In this document: positions 43,501 to 51,082 of the stretch, one piece after another | Numbering within the stretch: the stretch's first letter is position 1 | How the letters are laid out: each line of letters begins with the position of its first letter | Assembly (NCBI GenBank): GCA_002862205.1 | Contig: PKCN01000400.1 | Span: forward strand, 1 to 51,082 | Source: Planctomycetaceae bacterium | GTDB lineage: Bacteria; Planctomycetota; Planctomycetia; Pirellulales; Pirellulaceae | Direction: 5' to 3' | Length of the DNA stretch: 51,082 nucleotides | The notes under the pieces: model-generated | Database searches by the model: none | Told to the model about the DNA's origin: nothing | What the model saw: only the letters and a program-made list of their open reading frames with translations | Position numbers and translations under genes: made by a program

Positions 43501-46500
43501 TTCGCCACTGATAGTCAACTTGGCCAGTAGCGATGCAGGGGAAGCGGTCGTTCCGGAAACCGTGACGATTGCCGCTGGTGCGACTTCAGCTGAATTCACG
43601 ATCACGGGAGTTGATGATTCGGTTGTCGATGGTGATCAACCAGCGACGGTCAGTGTCGATCTTTCAGGTTATCAAGGCGATTCGGCAGGCATTATCGTCA
43701 CAGATTCAAATCAGCCAGCGTTGAGCTTGTCGCTTGCTGAGGCGTCCATTAGCGAATTTGGCGGTAGTACGATTGGTACCGTGACGCGAAATGGAGCGGG
43801 ACCAGAACTTGCGGTGCAAGTCTTCAGTAGCGACGAGAGTGAAGCCATCGTAGGGAGTGTGACGATTGCGGCAGGTGCCACGACTGGTGATTTTACCATC
43901 TTGGCAGTCGATGATTTCATCGTTGATGGAGACCAGACCTCGACGATATCCGTAGGAGCTGCGGGTTACGTTGGTGCCAGTGAGGTGCTGACTGTGACAG
44001 ACAATGAGGTCGCCCGCCTGTCGGTGACGATTGCGACAACGGATGTTGCAGAAGGCTCTACAACCACAGCAGTGGTGACACGTAACACGGGAACCTCGGG
44101 CGAATTGCTGGTGACACTCTCAAGTAGCGATTTCGGCGAAGCGAGTGTCCCTGCGACGGTGACGATTGCTGATGGGCAGGACAATGTTGAGTTCGCCATC
44201 TCCGGTGTTGAAGATGGGATCGTTGATGGTGACCAAACGGCCACGATCACTGCAAGTGTTGCCGGTTATGTCCCGGGAAATGAAGTCGTGACGGTTGTGG
44301 ACACGGATGGACCCACCTTGGCTCTGACCTTCTCTGCATCCTCGGTTTCCGAAGCTGGGGGCGTGATCACTGCGACTCTCAGCCGTAACACGTCGTCGTC
44401 CGCATCACTCGAAGTGGCGGTTTCCAACGATGACCCGACCGCTGCCAGTGTGCCAGCAGCGGTGACCATTCCCGCCGGGCAGTCGAGTGTCACCTTTGAA
44501 GTTACAGGTGTGGATGACGATCTGGTTGATGGTGACCAAACGGCGGTCATCACTGCCAGTGCTGGTGGTTTCGTTGCTGGTTCGGCATCGGTGCTTGTCG
44601 TTGATGATGACATCGCAACGCTTTCGTTGAATATCGATATCGATTCCATCAGTGAGGCAGACGGAAGTACCACCGCAATCCTGTCCCGAAATACACCAAC
44701 GGACGATCCTCTCGTTGTCCAATTGCAAAGTAGTGACGAATCTGAGGCAACTGTGCCCGCGAGTGTGACGATTCCTGCGGGGGGCACGAGTGTCACCGTC
44801 GAGATCAGCATCATTGATGATCAGGAATATGACGGCACGCAGAATGTTGTTGTAACAGCCACCGTGGATGGATTTGTCGCAGGTGTCGATTCCTTCGATG
44901 TGACAGACGACGATCCGCCACCACCAGATCCACTGATTTTGTTCGTCGACGATGACCAGGGGGCTGCCTATGAACGTTTTTATACAGCTGCCTTGGATGC
45001 CAACGCCCTCAATCATGACACTTGGGACGTGAACTCGCAGGGCTTGCCCACCGCATCTGATCTCAGCGACTATCTGGTCGTCGTCTGGAATACCGGCTTC
45101 GAGTATTCTGCTGCGGGGTCTGGTCTGGCCACCGCCGAACAGGCCTTGTTGTCAGCTTACCTCGATGGTGGCGGAGGTTTGTTCCTGGTCGGACAGGACA
45201 TTCTTTACAACGGGGTCAGCTCCGCTTTCCAGTCGGACTACCTGAAACTGTCATCCTTCACCAGTGATGCGCGTAATCTCAGCCAGTATGTCGGCGTCAG
45301 TGGCAGTGCCATCAGTGATGGCATGAACCTCAGCTTTAGCCTGCCGTCTGATTTTAGTGCCGACTGGAGTGACGCGTTGGCACCCGCCCCGGCGGCAGAG
45401 GGTGTCTTCTATCGCAACTCGGTGAACAACGAGTCGCAGCCCTTCAATACGATTGCCTACGGGGGTGAAGATTTCCGTGTGGTATTCATGGCATCGCCTT
45501 TCGAGGGAATCAGCGCGAGTGCCGGCAATCCCAATAACCAGGCTTTCGTGATGGACAAGGTGATCGGTTTCCTCATGCCACCGGCAGTGGCTACAGGGGA
45601 TGTGATCGTTTCCGAGCCAACGCCGTCCGCGGTGACCACCGAAGCGGGTGGTGCTGTCCAGTTCACGGTTGCCCTGACTGAGGCACCCACCGCAGATGTC
45701 AGTTTCAGTGTGTCTTCGAGCAACGTGGATGAAGGTACGGTTGATGTGGGGCAGTTGGTCTTCACACCCAGCGACTGGTCGTCGCCGCAAACAGTCACCG
45801 TCACGGGAGTTGATGATTCGGTGGTGGATGGTGACGTCGGTTACTCCATTATCCTCGGTGTTTCCAGTACGACGGATTTCAATTACGCCGGACTGGATCC
45901 TGACGATGTTGCTCTTGATAATGCAGATGATGATTCTGCAACCCTGACTTTGGACCTCGGGGATCAAGTGGTTGCCGAGGGTTCGACTCTTGGCGGGGTT
46001 GTGTCGAGAAATACTGACACTGGTTTGCCGCTCACGGTGAATCTGGGCAGCAGCGATGTGGGTGAGGCTTCGGTTACCGCGACCGTCACGATCCCAGCGG
46101 GTTCGTCATCCGCCCAGTTCCTGATCACTGGAATTGATGATGCTTTTGTGGATGGTGATCAGCAGGTGCTGATCAGCACTGAGTTGTCCGGTTACGCGGG
46201 GGCTTCGGGTACCGTGACCGTAGTTGATGCAACCGTTCCTGCCCTCAGTTTGGCCCTCGCTGACGCCGCTATCAGTGAGAACGGAGGTGCGACCACTGGT
46301 ACTGTCACCCGCAATGGTTCGGGAGATGCTGTCACATTGGTGGTTACCAGTAGCGATCCGTCCGAGGCGCTCGTTGGCAGTCTGACCATTGCCGCCGGTG
46401 AGACGACGGGGACTTTTGAAATCACGGCCCAAGACGACGCCGATGTCGACGGAGACCAGGAGGTGGTGATCACAGTCGACGCTGGGGGTTATACAGCTGA

Positions 46501-48160
46501 CAGCGAGGTTCTGACCGTCATTGATGATGAGGCAGCGTTGTTGATCGTTTCGATTGCACCCTCTGATGTGGCTGAAGGAACAGTCGCGACAGGAACCGTT
46601 GAACGTAACACTGGAACAGTCGGTGCGTTGGTAGTGACGTTGTCCAGTAGTGATGACGGCGAGGCAAGCGTGCCAACAACGGTAACGATTCAGGATGGTC
46701 AGAGCAGTGCGCAGTTCGTGGTCACTGGCGTTGAAGATGGCTTTGTCGATGGAAATCAAACGGTCGATATCACTGGATCTTCTGATGGGTTCAATTCAGG
46801 GGTCGGCACTGTCAGTGTGCTTGACGTCGATGTTCCCACTTTGATTGTCGAAATTGTTGCTGACGAAGTTGCCGAGAACGGAGTGGTGACGGCCACCGTC
46901 ACCCGCAACACCGATACAGGTACTGCCCTGACTGTTGACCTTGCCAGTACAGATAGTCAAGAAGCGTATGTTTCTCCGAATGTCGTGATCCCAACCGGAG
47001 CTGCAAGTGCAACCTTTGATGTGTACGGGCAGATTGATGGTATTGTGGATGGCACTCAAACGGTGCTCATCACAGCCAATGCCACCGACTTTGTTCAAGG
47101 GAGTGATTCCATTGATGTCACGGACATCGATTTCGAGGAAACAGACCTGTTTTACTTCTCACGCAAGAACAGCGGCAACGTTGACGGTGTCCTGTTCCAA
47201 AATGAAGACATTGTCGCTTATGACGGCAACGAATTTCGAGTCTTCTTTGATGGGACGCCGTGGGTGAGTGGGTACACACTGGATGCGTTCTACATTCAGG
47301 ATAATGGCGATATCCTGATGTCCTACAGTGTTGCTGGCTCAGTTTCAGGGGCTTCTCTTTCCTTTGATGATTCAGACATCGTGAAGTTCTCGCCAAGTAC
47401 TCAGACCTGGGAAATGTACTTCGATGGAAGTGACGTGGGGCTGACCAGTAATGGTGAAGATGTTGATTCAATCGGTTTTGCACCGGACGGTCGACTCGTG
47501 ATTTCGACGAGCGGGTCCAGTTCGACAAATGGACTCAGTTCCCGTGATGAAGATATAATTGTGTTCAATCAAAGTTCACTCGGCGCGAATACCGATGGCA
47601 GTTTTGAGATGTACTTCGACGGCAGTGACGTGGGATTGTCGACCTCCTCGGGTGAAGATGTGGATGCGATCTCGATCACCCGTGATGGAACGATTTACAT
47701 GTCAACGGTTGGCAGTTTCAGTGTCACTGGTATCAGTGGCCGCGATGAAGACGTGTTTGTTTTTGAACCCTCAACTCTGGGATCCAGCACCAGCGGCACA
47801 TTCCGACCAGAGCTTTACTTCGATGGTAGTGCTTACGGTTTTGGAAATGATGTTGGAGGACTGCAGGTAGCAAATCCGCCGGGCAGTGGTTCGGGCAACG
47901 TTGCGGCGGCTCCTGGGCCGGGAAGCGGAGTTCCCGATGGTCTGATGGTGCTGATGGATTGGGAGCCTGAGGTGCCAGTTTCTGCCCCTGCTGAGGTTGT
48001 GGGACCACTGACCTTTGCTCAGTGGAAATCTCTGGCGAACAGCGAATCTGCACTTGAGACAGTGACTGCCATTAAACAACCAACTTCCAACGATAAGGTA
48101 TCCGAAGAGGAGACCCTCTTGATGTGTCTGGATGAAGTACTCGCCGAGTGGGGAATTTAA
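40574..48160 (+). CDS. giant surface protein: metzincin-like protease, GATase-like blocks and Calx-beta repeats
   Basis: 2,528 aa from ATG 40574 (AAGGAA upstream). N-terminal basic motif RRLFELLESRRLLAADG is the LE(S/P)RxLLA export motif of large planctomycete proteins. A metzincin-like domain (~150-380) has HEVGHALGLSH (283-293) and a candidate Met-turn GPIMGSGYY. A pre-peptidase-like module and a cadherin-like repeat (INVLENDSDPQNG; VTYTPNAGFVGTDTFTY) follow. A GATase-like block LFVDDDQG...LFLVGQDILYNGVSS occurs at 615-829 and 1456-1670; it is followed by Calx-beta-like repeats with VDGDQ calcium motifs, one plus five and one plus four. The C-terminus has four FDGSDVGL-type repeats. The two halves are an 841-residue (2,523-bp) duplication. 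A cell-surface or secreted adhesin/protease is the likely role. Confidence 0.9.
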   Translation: MRQTSKTRERLNRRVATRRRLFELLESRRLLAADGAFDWMSPGHWHSGWEMSYAEFVHHSPQGPMAENAYDDYLNDLGGNSCGDGDGDDPPHGPGCACGPCTASQGSTLFVERPEQAFDFIVGGGGSSGDSASAALADTFLLHSLPAANHTIYLDFDGHVTEGTTWNSQSGYSSIVSPAYDPGGNGASFTDAELAQIQGIWKRVAEDFAPFEINVTTEDPGAAALSKTGGSDAQWGSRVVVTEDWDNCGCGGFAYLTSFNDSVDEPVFVFTTSATGVSAATTHEVGHALGLSHDGTTAGAEYYNGHGSGDVGWGPIMGSGYYKNMTTWDTGQYYQANNGQDDWQIITNNNGFGFRQDDHGGSGSNFSSLVIEGTNSSDSSLSDVSGFGVISQANDQDWFEFKTGSGAINLTVDSYVQETFVSNGVGFTRSIEPSPEGDQGSNLDVLATIYDSNLNVVATSNPATGLSASFNNLSLTEGTYYIAVDGTGYGNWAANPPTGFDQSVSRGQYLIAGTVVSVDQTLNAGNDFATTQVDTPVDINVLENDSDPQNGSFSITSMTDPSNGQTSEVNGVVTYTPNAGFVGTDTFTYTITDDQAETATATVTVTVVPPSPPVLFVDDDQGQTFERFYTAALDANTTAYDTWQVSSQGLPVAADLAPYDVVVWNTGFDYSAAEAGLSTNEQVALSSYLDGGGGLFLVGQDILYNGVSSTFQTDYLKLATFTSDVRNLSQYVGVSGSSISDGMNLSFSLPSDFNADWSDSLSPTAAGEGVFYRNSVNTAAEPFNTIAYGGEDFRVVFMASPFEGISTTAGNPNNQAFVMQKVVDFLMPPTAPAGDVIVTEPTPSAVTTEAGGSVSFTVALTQEPVADVSFDVSSSNVNEGTVDVSQLTFTSGNYSVPQTVTVTGVDDSVVDGSVSYTVVLGTASTTDSNYVGLNPDDVNLTNVDDDDPVLILTLSGTEVAETGTLSATVTRNTTTGSPLIVNLASSDAGEAVVPETVTIAAGATSAEFTITGVDDSVVDGDQPATVSVDLSGYQGDSAGIIVTDSNQPALSLSLAEASISEFGGSTIGTVTRNGAGPELAVQVFSSDESEAIVGSVTIAAGATTGDFTILAVDDFIVDGDQTSTISVGAAGYVGASEVLTVTDNEVARLSVTIATTDVAEGSTTTAVVTRNTGTSGELLVTLSSSDFGEASVPATVTIADGQDNVEFAISGVEDGIVDGDQTATITASVAGYVPGNEVVTVVDTDGPTLALTFSASSVSEAGGVITATLSRNTSSSASLEVAVSNDDPTAASVPAAVTIPAGQSSVTFEVTGVDDDLVDGDQTAVITASAGGFVAGSASVLVVDDDIATLSLNIDIDSISEADGSTTAILSRNTPTDDPLVVQLQSSDESEATVPASVTIPAGGTSVTVEISIIDDQEYDGTQNVVVTATVDGFVAGVDSFDVTDDDPPPPDPLILFVDDDQGAAYERFYTAALDANALNHDTWDVNSQGLPTASDLSDYLVVVWNTGFEYSAAGSGLATAEQALLSAYLDGGGGLFLVGQDILYNGVSSAFQSDYLKLSSFTSDARNLSQYVGVSGSAISDGMNLSFSLPSDFSADWSDALAPAPAAEGVFYRNSVNNESQPFNTIAYGGEDFRVVFMASPFEGISASAGNPNNQAFVMDKVIGFLMPPAVATGDVIVSEPTPSAVTTEAGGAVQFTVALTEAPTADVSFSVSSSNVDEGTVDVGQLVFTPSDWSSPQTVTVTGVDDSVVDGDVGYSIILGVSSTTDFNYAGLDPDDVALDNADDDSATLTLDLGDQVVAEGSTLGGVVSRNTDTGLPLTVNLGSSDVGEASVTATVTIPAGSSSAQFLITGIDDAFVDGDQQVLISTELSGYAGASGTVTVVDATVPALSLALADAAISENGGATTGTVTRNGSGDAVTLVVTSSDPSEALVGSLTIAAGETTGTFEITAQDDADVDGDQEVVITVDAGGYTADSEVLTVIDDEAALLIVSIAPSDVAEGTVATGTVERNTGTVGALVVTLSSSDDGEASVPTTVTIQDGQSSAQFVVTGVEDGFVDGNQTVDITGSSDGFNSGVGTVSVLDVDVPTLIVEIVADEVAENGVVTATVTRNTDTGTALTVDLASTDSQEAYVSPNVVIPTGAASATFDVYGQIDGIVDGTQTVLITANATDFVQGSDSIDVTDIDFEETDLFYFSRKNSGNVDGVLFQNEDIVAYDGNEFRVFFDGTPWVSGYTLDAFYIQDNGDILMSYSVAGSVSGASLSFDDSDIVKFSPSTQTWEMYFDGSDVGLTSNGEDVDSIGFAPDGRLVISTSGSSSTNGLSSRDEDIIVFNQSSLGANTDGSFEMYFDGSDVGLSTSSGEDVDAISITRDGTIYMSTVGSFSVTGISGRDEDVFVFEPSTLGSSTSGTFRPELYFDGSAYGFGNDVGGLQVANPPGSGSGNVAAAPGPGSGVPDGLMVLMDWEPEVPVSAPAEVVGPLTFAQWKSLANSESALETVTAIKQPTSNDKVSEEETLLMCLDEVLAEWGI

Positions 48161-48530
48161 TCCCAGCCGCTGTGTTGACCGGTGATGCGACCTACGCGTG
48201 GGTTGGGTGAAACTCGCGGCGATAATAGTGCCCGCTCGCTGTTGCTTGAGGTTGCAATCGAACGTTCGTTGAGTGTTTGCGAGTGATCTGACGCGTAACC
48301 GCGGTGGCATTGGTCAGAGTAAGTATTGTTCATCTCGGACCGCTGCACTGTCGAGGGACCATTGCATCACATGACAGAGCTTGTTTGCGGTTGCGGAACC
48401 GCAGGTGCAGTGTCTTGCCTTGAAATCGCAAGTCCTGTCGGCGCCGCCGAAATGTTCGTTGGCTGTGCCAGTTTCCCCAAAAATCTGTCTGATGCCTGTC
48501 CATCACCGCAGAGATTTGGGAAGGGGTTTT
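48161..48530. other. 370-bp convergent intergenic region
   Basis: No gene that I can support; short overlapping frames only. A hairpin TGCGGTT/AACCGCA with loop gcgg lies at 48386-48403, without a U tract. No clear terminator for the giant gene. Confidence 0.5.
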
Positions 48531-48797
48531 TCAACAGCACTGGGTGAGTGCTTCGTCAACGATTCGATCATGTTCCTGCTTGGCTTCGATCAGGAATTCG
48601 AGTTGTTCGGTTGTGAGGAACCCCATTTGTTTTGCGAGTTCACCAAACAGTATTTTGCAGTCCTTCTGTTCGTCGCATACGCGAACCACCTGTTCGGTGG
48701 TGAGCAGCCCGTTTTGTACCGCTATCTCACCGATGGGTTGAACCCTGAGCCGAATCGACAAAGGTACTTCTTGCTGATTTGATTTGTGGAAAACCAT
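48531..48797 (-). CDS. small MshEN-like protein
   Basis: 88 aa from ATG 48797. The core IGEIAVQNGLLTTEQVVRVCDEQ ... FGELAKQMGFLTTEQLEFLIEAKQEHD contains the paired G(E/x)...GLLT.EQ repeats of MshEN/GspE N-terminal domains, which in some proteins bind c-di-GMP. The motif is a half-domain, with two short repeats instead of the full ~54-residue MshEN unit twice. The frame is open upstream to 49118, and that extra part (GKVHFRRAGLLIQQDFFS) has no clear character. No SD at either start. It may be a free-standing regulator related to secretion/pilus ATPases. Confidence 0.55.
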   Translation of the reverse strand: MVFHKSNQQEVPLSIRLRVQPIGEIAVQNGLLTTEQVVRVCDEQKDCKILFGELAKQMGFLTTEQLEFLIEAKQEHDRIVDEALTQCC

Positions 48798-49276
48798 CGC
48801 ACGCTGCCCCGAAGTTGAAAAGAAGTCTTGCTGAATCAACAGCCCTGCCCGTCTGAAATGTACTTTGCCAATCGGGGCTGGGACGGCATCAACATTGGTT
48901 TTTCGAGAAAAACGTTCAGGTTGGGGAAGCCATATGTTTTCGATATTCAACCCTGTAATATTTTCAGCTTTTCGCTCTGCCCAGCAAACGCTGGCGATCC
49001 TTGCTTTGCTTGTGTTGTGAACCGTCCGTGTCGTCGTTGAGATGGGACGCTGGTATCGCATGCATTTCCCGAGGTGAATGAACTGACCATTCATGCGGAT
49101 GCGTCGTTGGTTCAGCAACGTTATCTTGGCAGTGAGGACTTACCTTCAAGTCACATCGATGCACGTGGGTTGTTTGTCTCTTGTGTCAACGCACAGAGCT
49201 CAACTTGCATTGGTTTTTCATTCATGTATGCCGAGGCAGAGATGAGTCTACGAGTCAAAAGAATTGGGAACAGAAA

Positions 49277-50560
49277 GTGAATCGAGATTTATTGCATCCG
49301 CGGGATGAAATCATGAAAACGATGGAGCGGATCTATCGGTATCGAATGACCACAACATCGGGCGGTAACTTGTCGATTCGAGATCAGACTGGGAATATCT
49401 GGATCACTCCAGCGAGGGTCGATAAGGGGAATTTACAGCGAGGTGATATCGTTTGTGTTCGGTCGGATGGAACGGTTGAGGGAAAACACCCACCCTCTTC
49501 CGAGTTTCCGTTTCACCGATCCATCTATGATGTCCGACCTGATGTGAATTCGATCGTGCATGCCCATCCGGTTGCACTTGTCGCTTTCAGTATTTGCCAG
49601 CAGATACCCGAGACAAGATTGTTTCATCAGGCGCATGCAGTATGCGGACGCACTGGTTTTGCAGAATATGCATTGCCCGGCAGTGAGGCGTTGGGCAATG
49701 TCATCGCTGAACAGTTTCGTGCAGGTTGCGATAGCGTCATTTTGGAAAATCACGGAGTGGTGGTAGGGGGAGATTCCCTGTCCCATGCATTTCAGCGGTT
49801 CGAGGCGTTCGAGTTTGCAGCCAAGACAATCATCAAGGCCAAACAATTGGCGGAAGTGCGTTATTTGTCAGAGAGCCAATTACAGCAGGCGCATGAGAGG
49901 ACTGTCAGAATTGAGTCATTCACCCCACTTGATGCATCAATCGGGGAGCGGGAGTTACGGAAGGATTTGTGTGAGTTTATTCAGCGAGGCTGTCGGCAAC
50001 GCCTGTTGATCAGTACAGAGGGAAGCTTTTCTGCGCGTGTCGATGATCAATCATTCTTGATCACTCCGACGCATCAGGATCGGGAGAGCCTTGCAATGAA
50101 TGACTTGGTTTTAGTCAAACAGGGGCAGATGGAGGATGGGAAAAAAGCAAGTCGTGCAGTGGTGGCACATCAGGCCATTTATCAGCGGCATCCAGCGGTT
50201 CAAGCAATCGTCTTTGCTCATCCAGTCAATGCCACCGCATTCAGCGTGACTGGAGCCTGTTTTGATGCACGGACCATTCCCGAAAGCTATGTATTTCTGC
50301 GTGATGTTGCAGACGTGCCCTACGGAATTCAGTATCGCAATGATGGCCAGATTGCTGATCATGTATCCAGTGAAAAGCCAGTTGCCATTTTGGAGAATGA
50401 TGGTGTCTTGGTGACGGGAAGTACCGTTCTTGACGCCTTTGATCGTTTGGAAGTATTGGAGGCAACAGCCGAGGCGGTGATCAATTCCAGAGCAATCGGT
50501 GATGTTTCTTCGATGTCATCTGAAACAATCACTGAATTGCGGAAAGCATTCAATCTTTAA
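49277..50560 (+). CDS. tandem class II aldolase/adducin-domain protein
   Basis: 427 aa from GTG 49277; the frame extends upstream to 49181 without family residues. The first domain (about 8-205) is complete: [10 protein letters not shown] (substrate loop), PPSSEFPFH with the catalytic-position Glu, zinc ligands in HAHPVAL (His95, His97) and LENHGVVV (His159). The second domain (about 225-425) keeps the fold ([19 protein letters not shown]) but not the site: FAHPVN has Phe313 in place of the first His, LENDGVLV has Asp375 in place of the third, and the Glu loop reads KASRAV. So one active half and one degenerate half are likely. Substrates in the family are sugar phosphates; the actual one is unknown. 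Confidence 0.88.
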   Translation: MNRDLLHPRDEIMKTMERIYRYRMTTTSGGNLSIRDQTGNIWITPARVDKGNLQRGDIVCVRSDGTVEGKHPPSSEFPFHRSIYDVRPDVNSIVHAHPVALVAFSICQQIPETRLFHQAHAVCGRTGFAEYALPGSEALGNVIAEQFRAGCDSVILENHGVVVGGDSLSHAFQRFEAFEFAAKTIIKAKQLAEVRYLSESQLQQAHERTVRIESFTPLDASIGERELRKDLCEFIQRGCRQRLLISTEGSFSARVDDQSFLITPTHQDRESLAMNDLVLVKQGQMEDGKKASRAVVAHQAIYQRHPAVQAIVFAHPVNATAFSVTGACFDARTIPESYVFLRDVADVPYGIQYRNDGQIADHVSSEKPVAILENDGVLVTGSTVLDAFDRLEVLEATAEAVINSRAIGDVSSMSSETITELRKAFNL

Positions 50561-50599
50561 TGAAAGGGGACTCGGTCTTTAATGAAAGGGGCCTCGGTT
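50556..50599 (+). repeat. 22-bp duplication spanning the aldolase stop codon
   Basis: Two adjacent 22-bp copies beginning tttaatgaaagggg and ending ctcggt(c/t), with two mismatches. The first copy contains the TAA stop of the aldolase gene (50558-50560); the second repeats the same sequence downstream. Confidence 0.92.
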
Positions 50600-50683
50600 T
50601 TGAAACCGCGATCTCGTGGTCCGGTAGCTGCAGGTGGAGGTCGAGGGGGCACGCCAACTTTGGGGACCGCACTCGCATACAAG

Positions 50684-50758
50684 AAATCCACACACTTGAA
50701 ATCCACACACTTGAAATCCACACACTTGAAATCCACGAGTTGGAAATCCACGAGTTGG
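50684..50758 (+). repeat. five-unit 15-bp array related to the gspI array
   Basis: Three copies of aaatccacacacttg followed by two of aaatccacgagttgg. Aligned with a gspI unit on its coding strand (AAATCCTCGCACTCT), 11 of 15 positions match, and the shared frame reads KSTHL / KSTSW against KSSHS. The array lies 124 bp after the aldolase stop. Confidence 0.93.
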
Positions 50759-50868
50759 AAATCTCAGGCCTCTTGAAGTTTTAGCTGCTTGGCAGGTCAA
50801 CAAGATCGATAATCACTGCACCAAACACCTGCCAGCCAAGTATTTCCAACAAGACACATGAGTTGCCT

Positions 50869-50904
50869 GCGATCTTGGTTCGGCGGGCGATCTTGGTTCG
50901 GCGG
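50869..50904. repeat. 18-bp tandem duplication near tRNA-Cys
   Basis: Two perfect copies of gcgatcttggttcggcgg followed by a partial copy (gcgatc to 50910). It lies 60 bp downstream of tRNA-Cys on the tRNA's strand. Confidence 0.95.
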
Positions 50905-50965
50905 GCGATCCAGCGTCGCCGCCCAGCAGAATTTCGCAGGAAAACCCTGTTCCTGACTGAAAGAG

Positions 50966-51038
50966 AGGCGACGGTGGGATTCGAACCCACGAATAATGGA
51001 TTTGCAATCCATCGCCTTAGCCACTTGGCCACGTCGCC
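50966..51038 (-). tRNA. tRNA-Cys(GCA)
   Basis: On the minus strand, acceptor GGCGACG pairs with CGTCGCC, discriminator U at 50966, as typical for tRNA-Cys. Anticodon stem ATGGA/TCCAT around loop TTGCAAA gives anticodon GCA. T-arm GTGGG-TTCGAAT-CCCAC is perfect. CCA is not encoded. A hairpin (CAGGAA/TTCCTG, 50937-50955) follows downstream without a strong U tract. Confidence 0.97.
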
Positions 51039-51082
51039 TTTGTCTGCGCAACCTAGAGAAAGGTTGTTGATCAGTCAAGATC

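Larger units (their letters stand above)
50561..50965. other. 405-bp gap with tandem arrays
   Basis: Between the aldolase stop and tRNA-Cys. It holds the second 22-bp copy, the 15-bp array at 50684-50758 and the 18-bp array at 50869-50904. A 64-codon frame (50582-50776) runs through the 15-bp array and would encode KSTHL repeats, but its start lies in the 22-bp copy without SD and I do not count it as a gene. Confidence 0.55.

Noticed and set aside
45251-45967. Long antisense frame in the giant gene
   Set aside because: Many antisense frames arise from the biased, repetitive coding strand; translation is His/Arg/Ile-rich without family features.
48326-48782. Plus-strand frames opposite the MshEN-like gene
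   Set aside because: The minus-strand frame has a recognisable repeat motif and the plus-strand ones do not.
50582-50776. 64-codon frame with KSTHL repeats
   Set aside because: Starts in the 22-bp duplicate with no SD, and the repetitive part is the 15-bp array; kept as a repeat, not as a gene.

Overview
The window looks like a chromosomal segment of a Planctomycetota bacterium, most likely Pirellulaceae (Rhodopirellula-like). The clade markers are two DUF1559 pilin-like proteins with the H-X9-DG signature, a CxxCH heme-binding/propeller protein of the planctomycete type, a very large surface protein with an N-terminal LE(S/P)RxLLA export motif, a FecR-like membrane protein of a family I associate with this phylum, and the general scarcity of strong Shine-Dalgarno sites. 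I see no rRNA, transposase, phage gene or CRISPR array; the segment reads as ordinary chromosome with three tRNA genes (Ser-GCT, Lys-TTT, Cys-GCA).

Layout. 0-10.6 kb is a mixed region: a small hypothetical gene, ApbE flavinyltransferase, tRNA-Ser and tRNA-Lys, a STAS anti-sigma-factor antagonist, a secreted protein made of two peptidase S51 (cyanophycinase-like) domains, a FecR-like single-pass membrane protein with a proline hinge, glucose-6-phosphate dehydrogenase, and a secreted EF-hand protein. 10.7-22.7 kb is one minus-strand type II secretion operon in the order gspD-E-F-G-H-I-J-K-C-L-M plus a TPR lipoprotein; most junctions overlap. 22.8-24.3 kb holds a leader ORF coupled to a small hypothetical gene, a structured leader before a 68-aa basic protein, and ruvX. 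24.5-33.1 kb is a minus-strand cluster of two DUF1559 pilin-like genes, a DUF1573 protein, a zinc-ribbon/coiled-coil/PilM-like ATPase and a DUF1559-like lipoprotein; this is my best candidate for an undescribed apparatus. 33.5-35.2 kb carries a PaaK-like adenylate-forming enzyme and a DUF971 protein. 35.2-39.9 kb is a minus-strand pair: a large secreted cytochrome/heme-binding propeller protein followed by a Tat-exported NHL-type propeller. 40.6-48.2 kb is one giant gene (about 2,528 aa) with a metzincin-type protease motif, two copies of an 841-residue block and many Calx-beta-like repeats. 48.5-51.0 kb holds a small MshEN-like protein, a tandem class II aldolase with a degenerate second half, tandem repeats and tRNA-Cys.

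The most unusual pattern is not a gene. At least ten short tandem arrays (unit 12-22 bp, most often 15 bp) lie in the window, and most touch a start or stop codon: between ATG and the prepilin signal of gspI, at codons 4-13 of the Tat protein, over the stop codons of the cytochrome and aldolase genes, and just before the EF-hand ATG. Two arrays 34 kb apart (16256-16345 and 50684-50758) use related 15-mers, both readable as KS(S/T)xx pentapeptides. In the gspI array every one of the five KS/ES unit junctions keeps a stop codon in the overlapping gspH frame.

All assignments come from reading motifs and context by eye; no database search or structure prediction was run.
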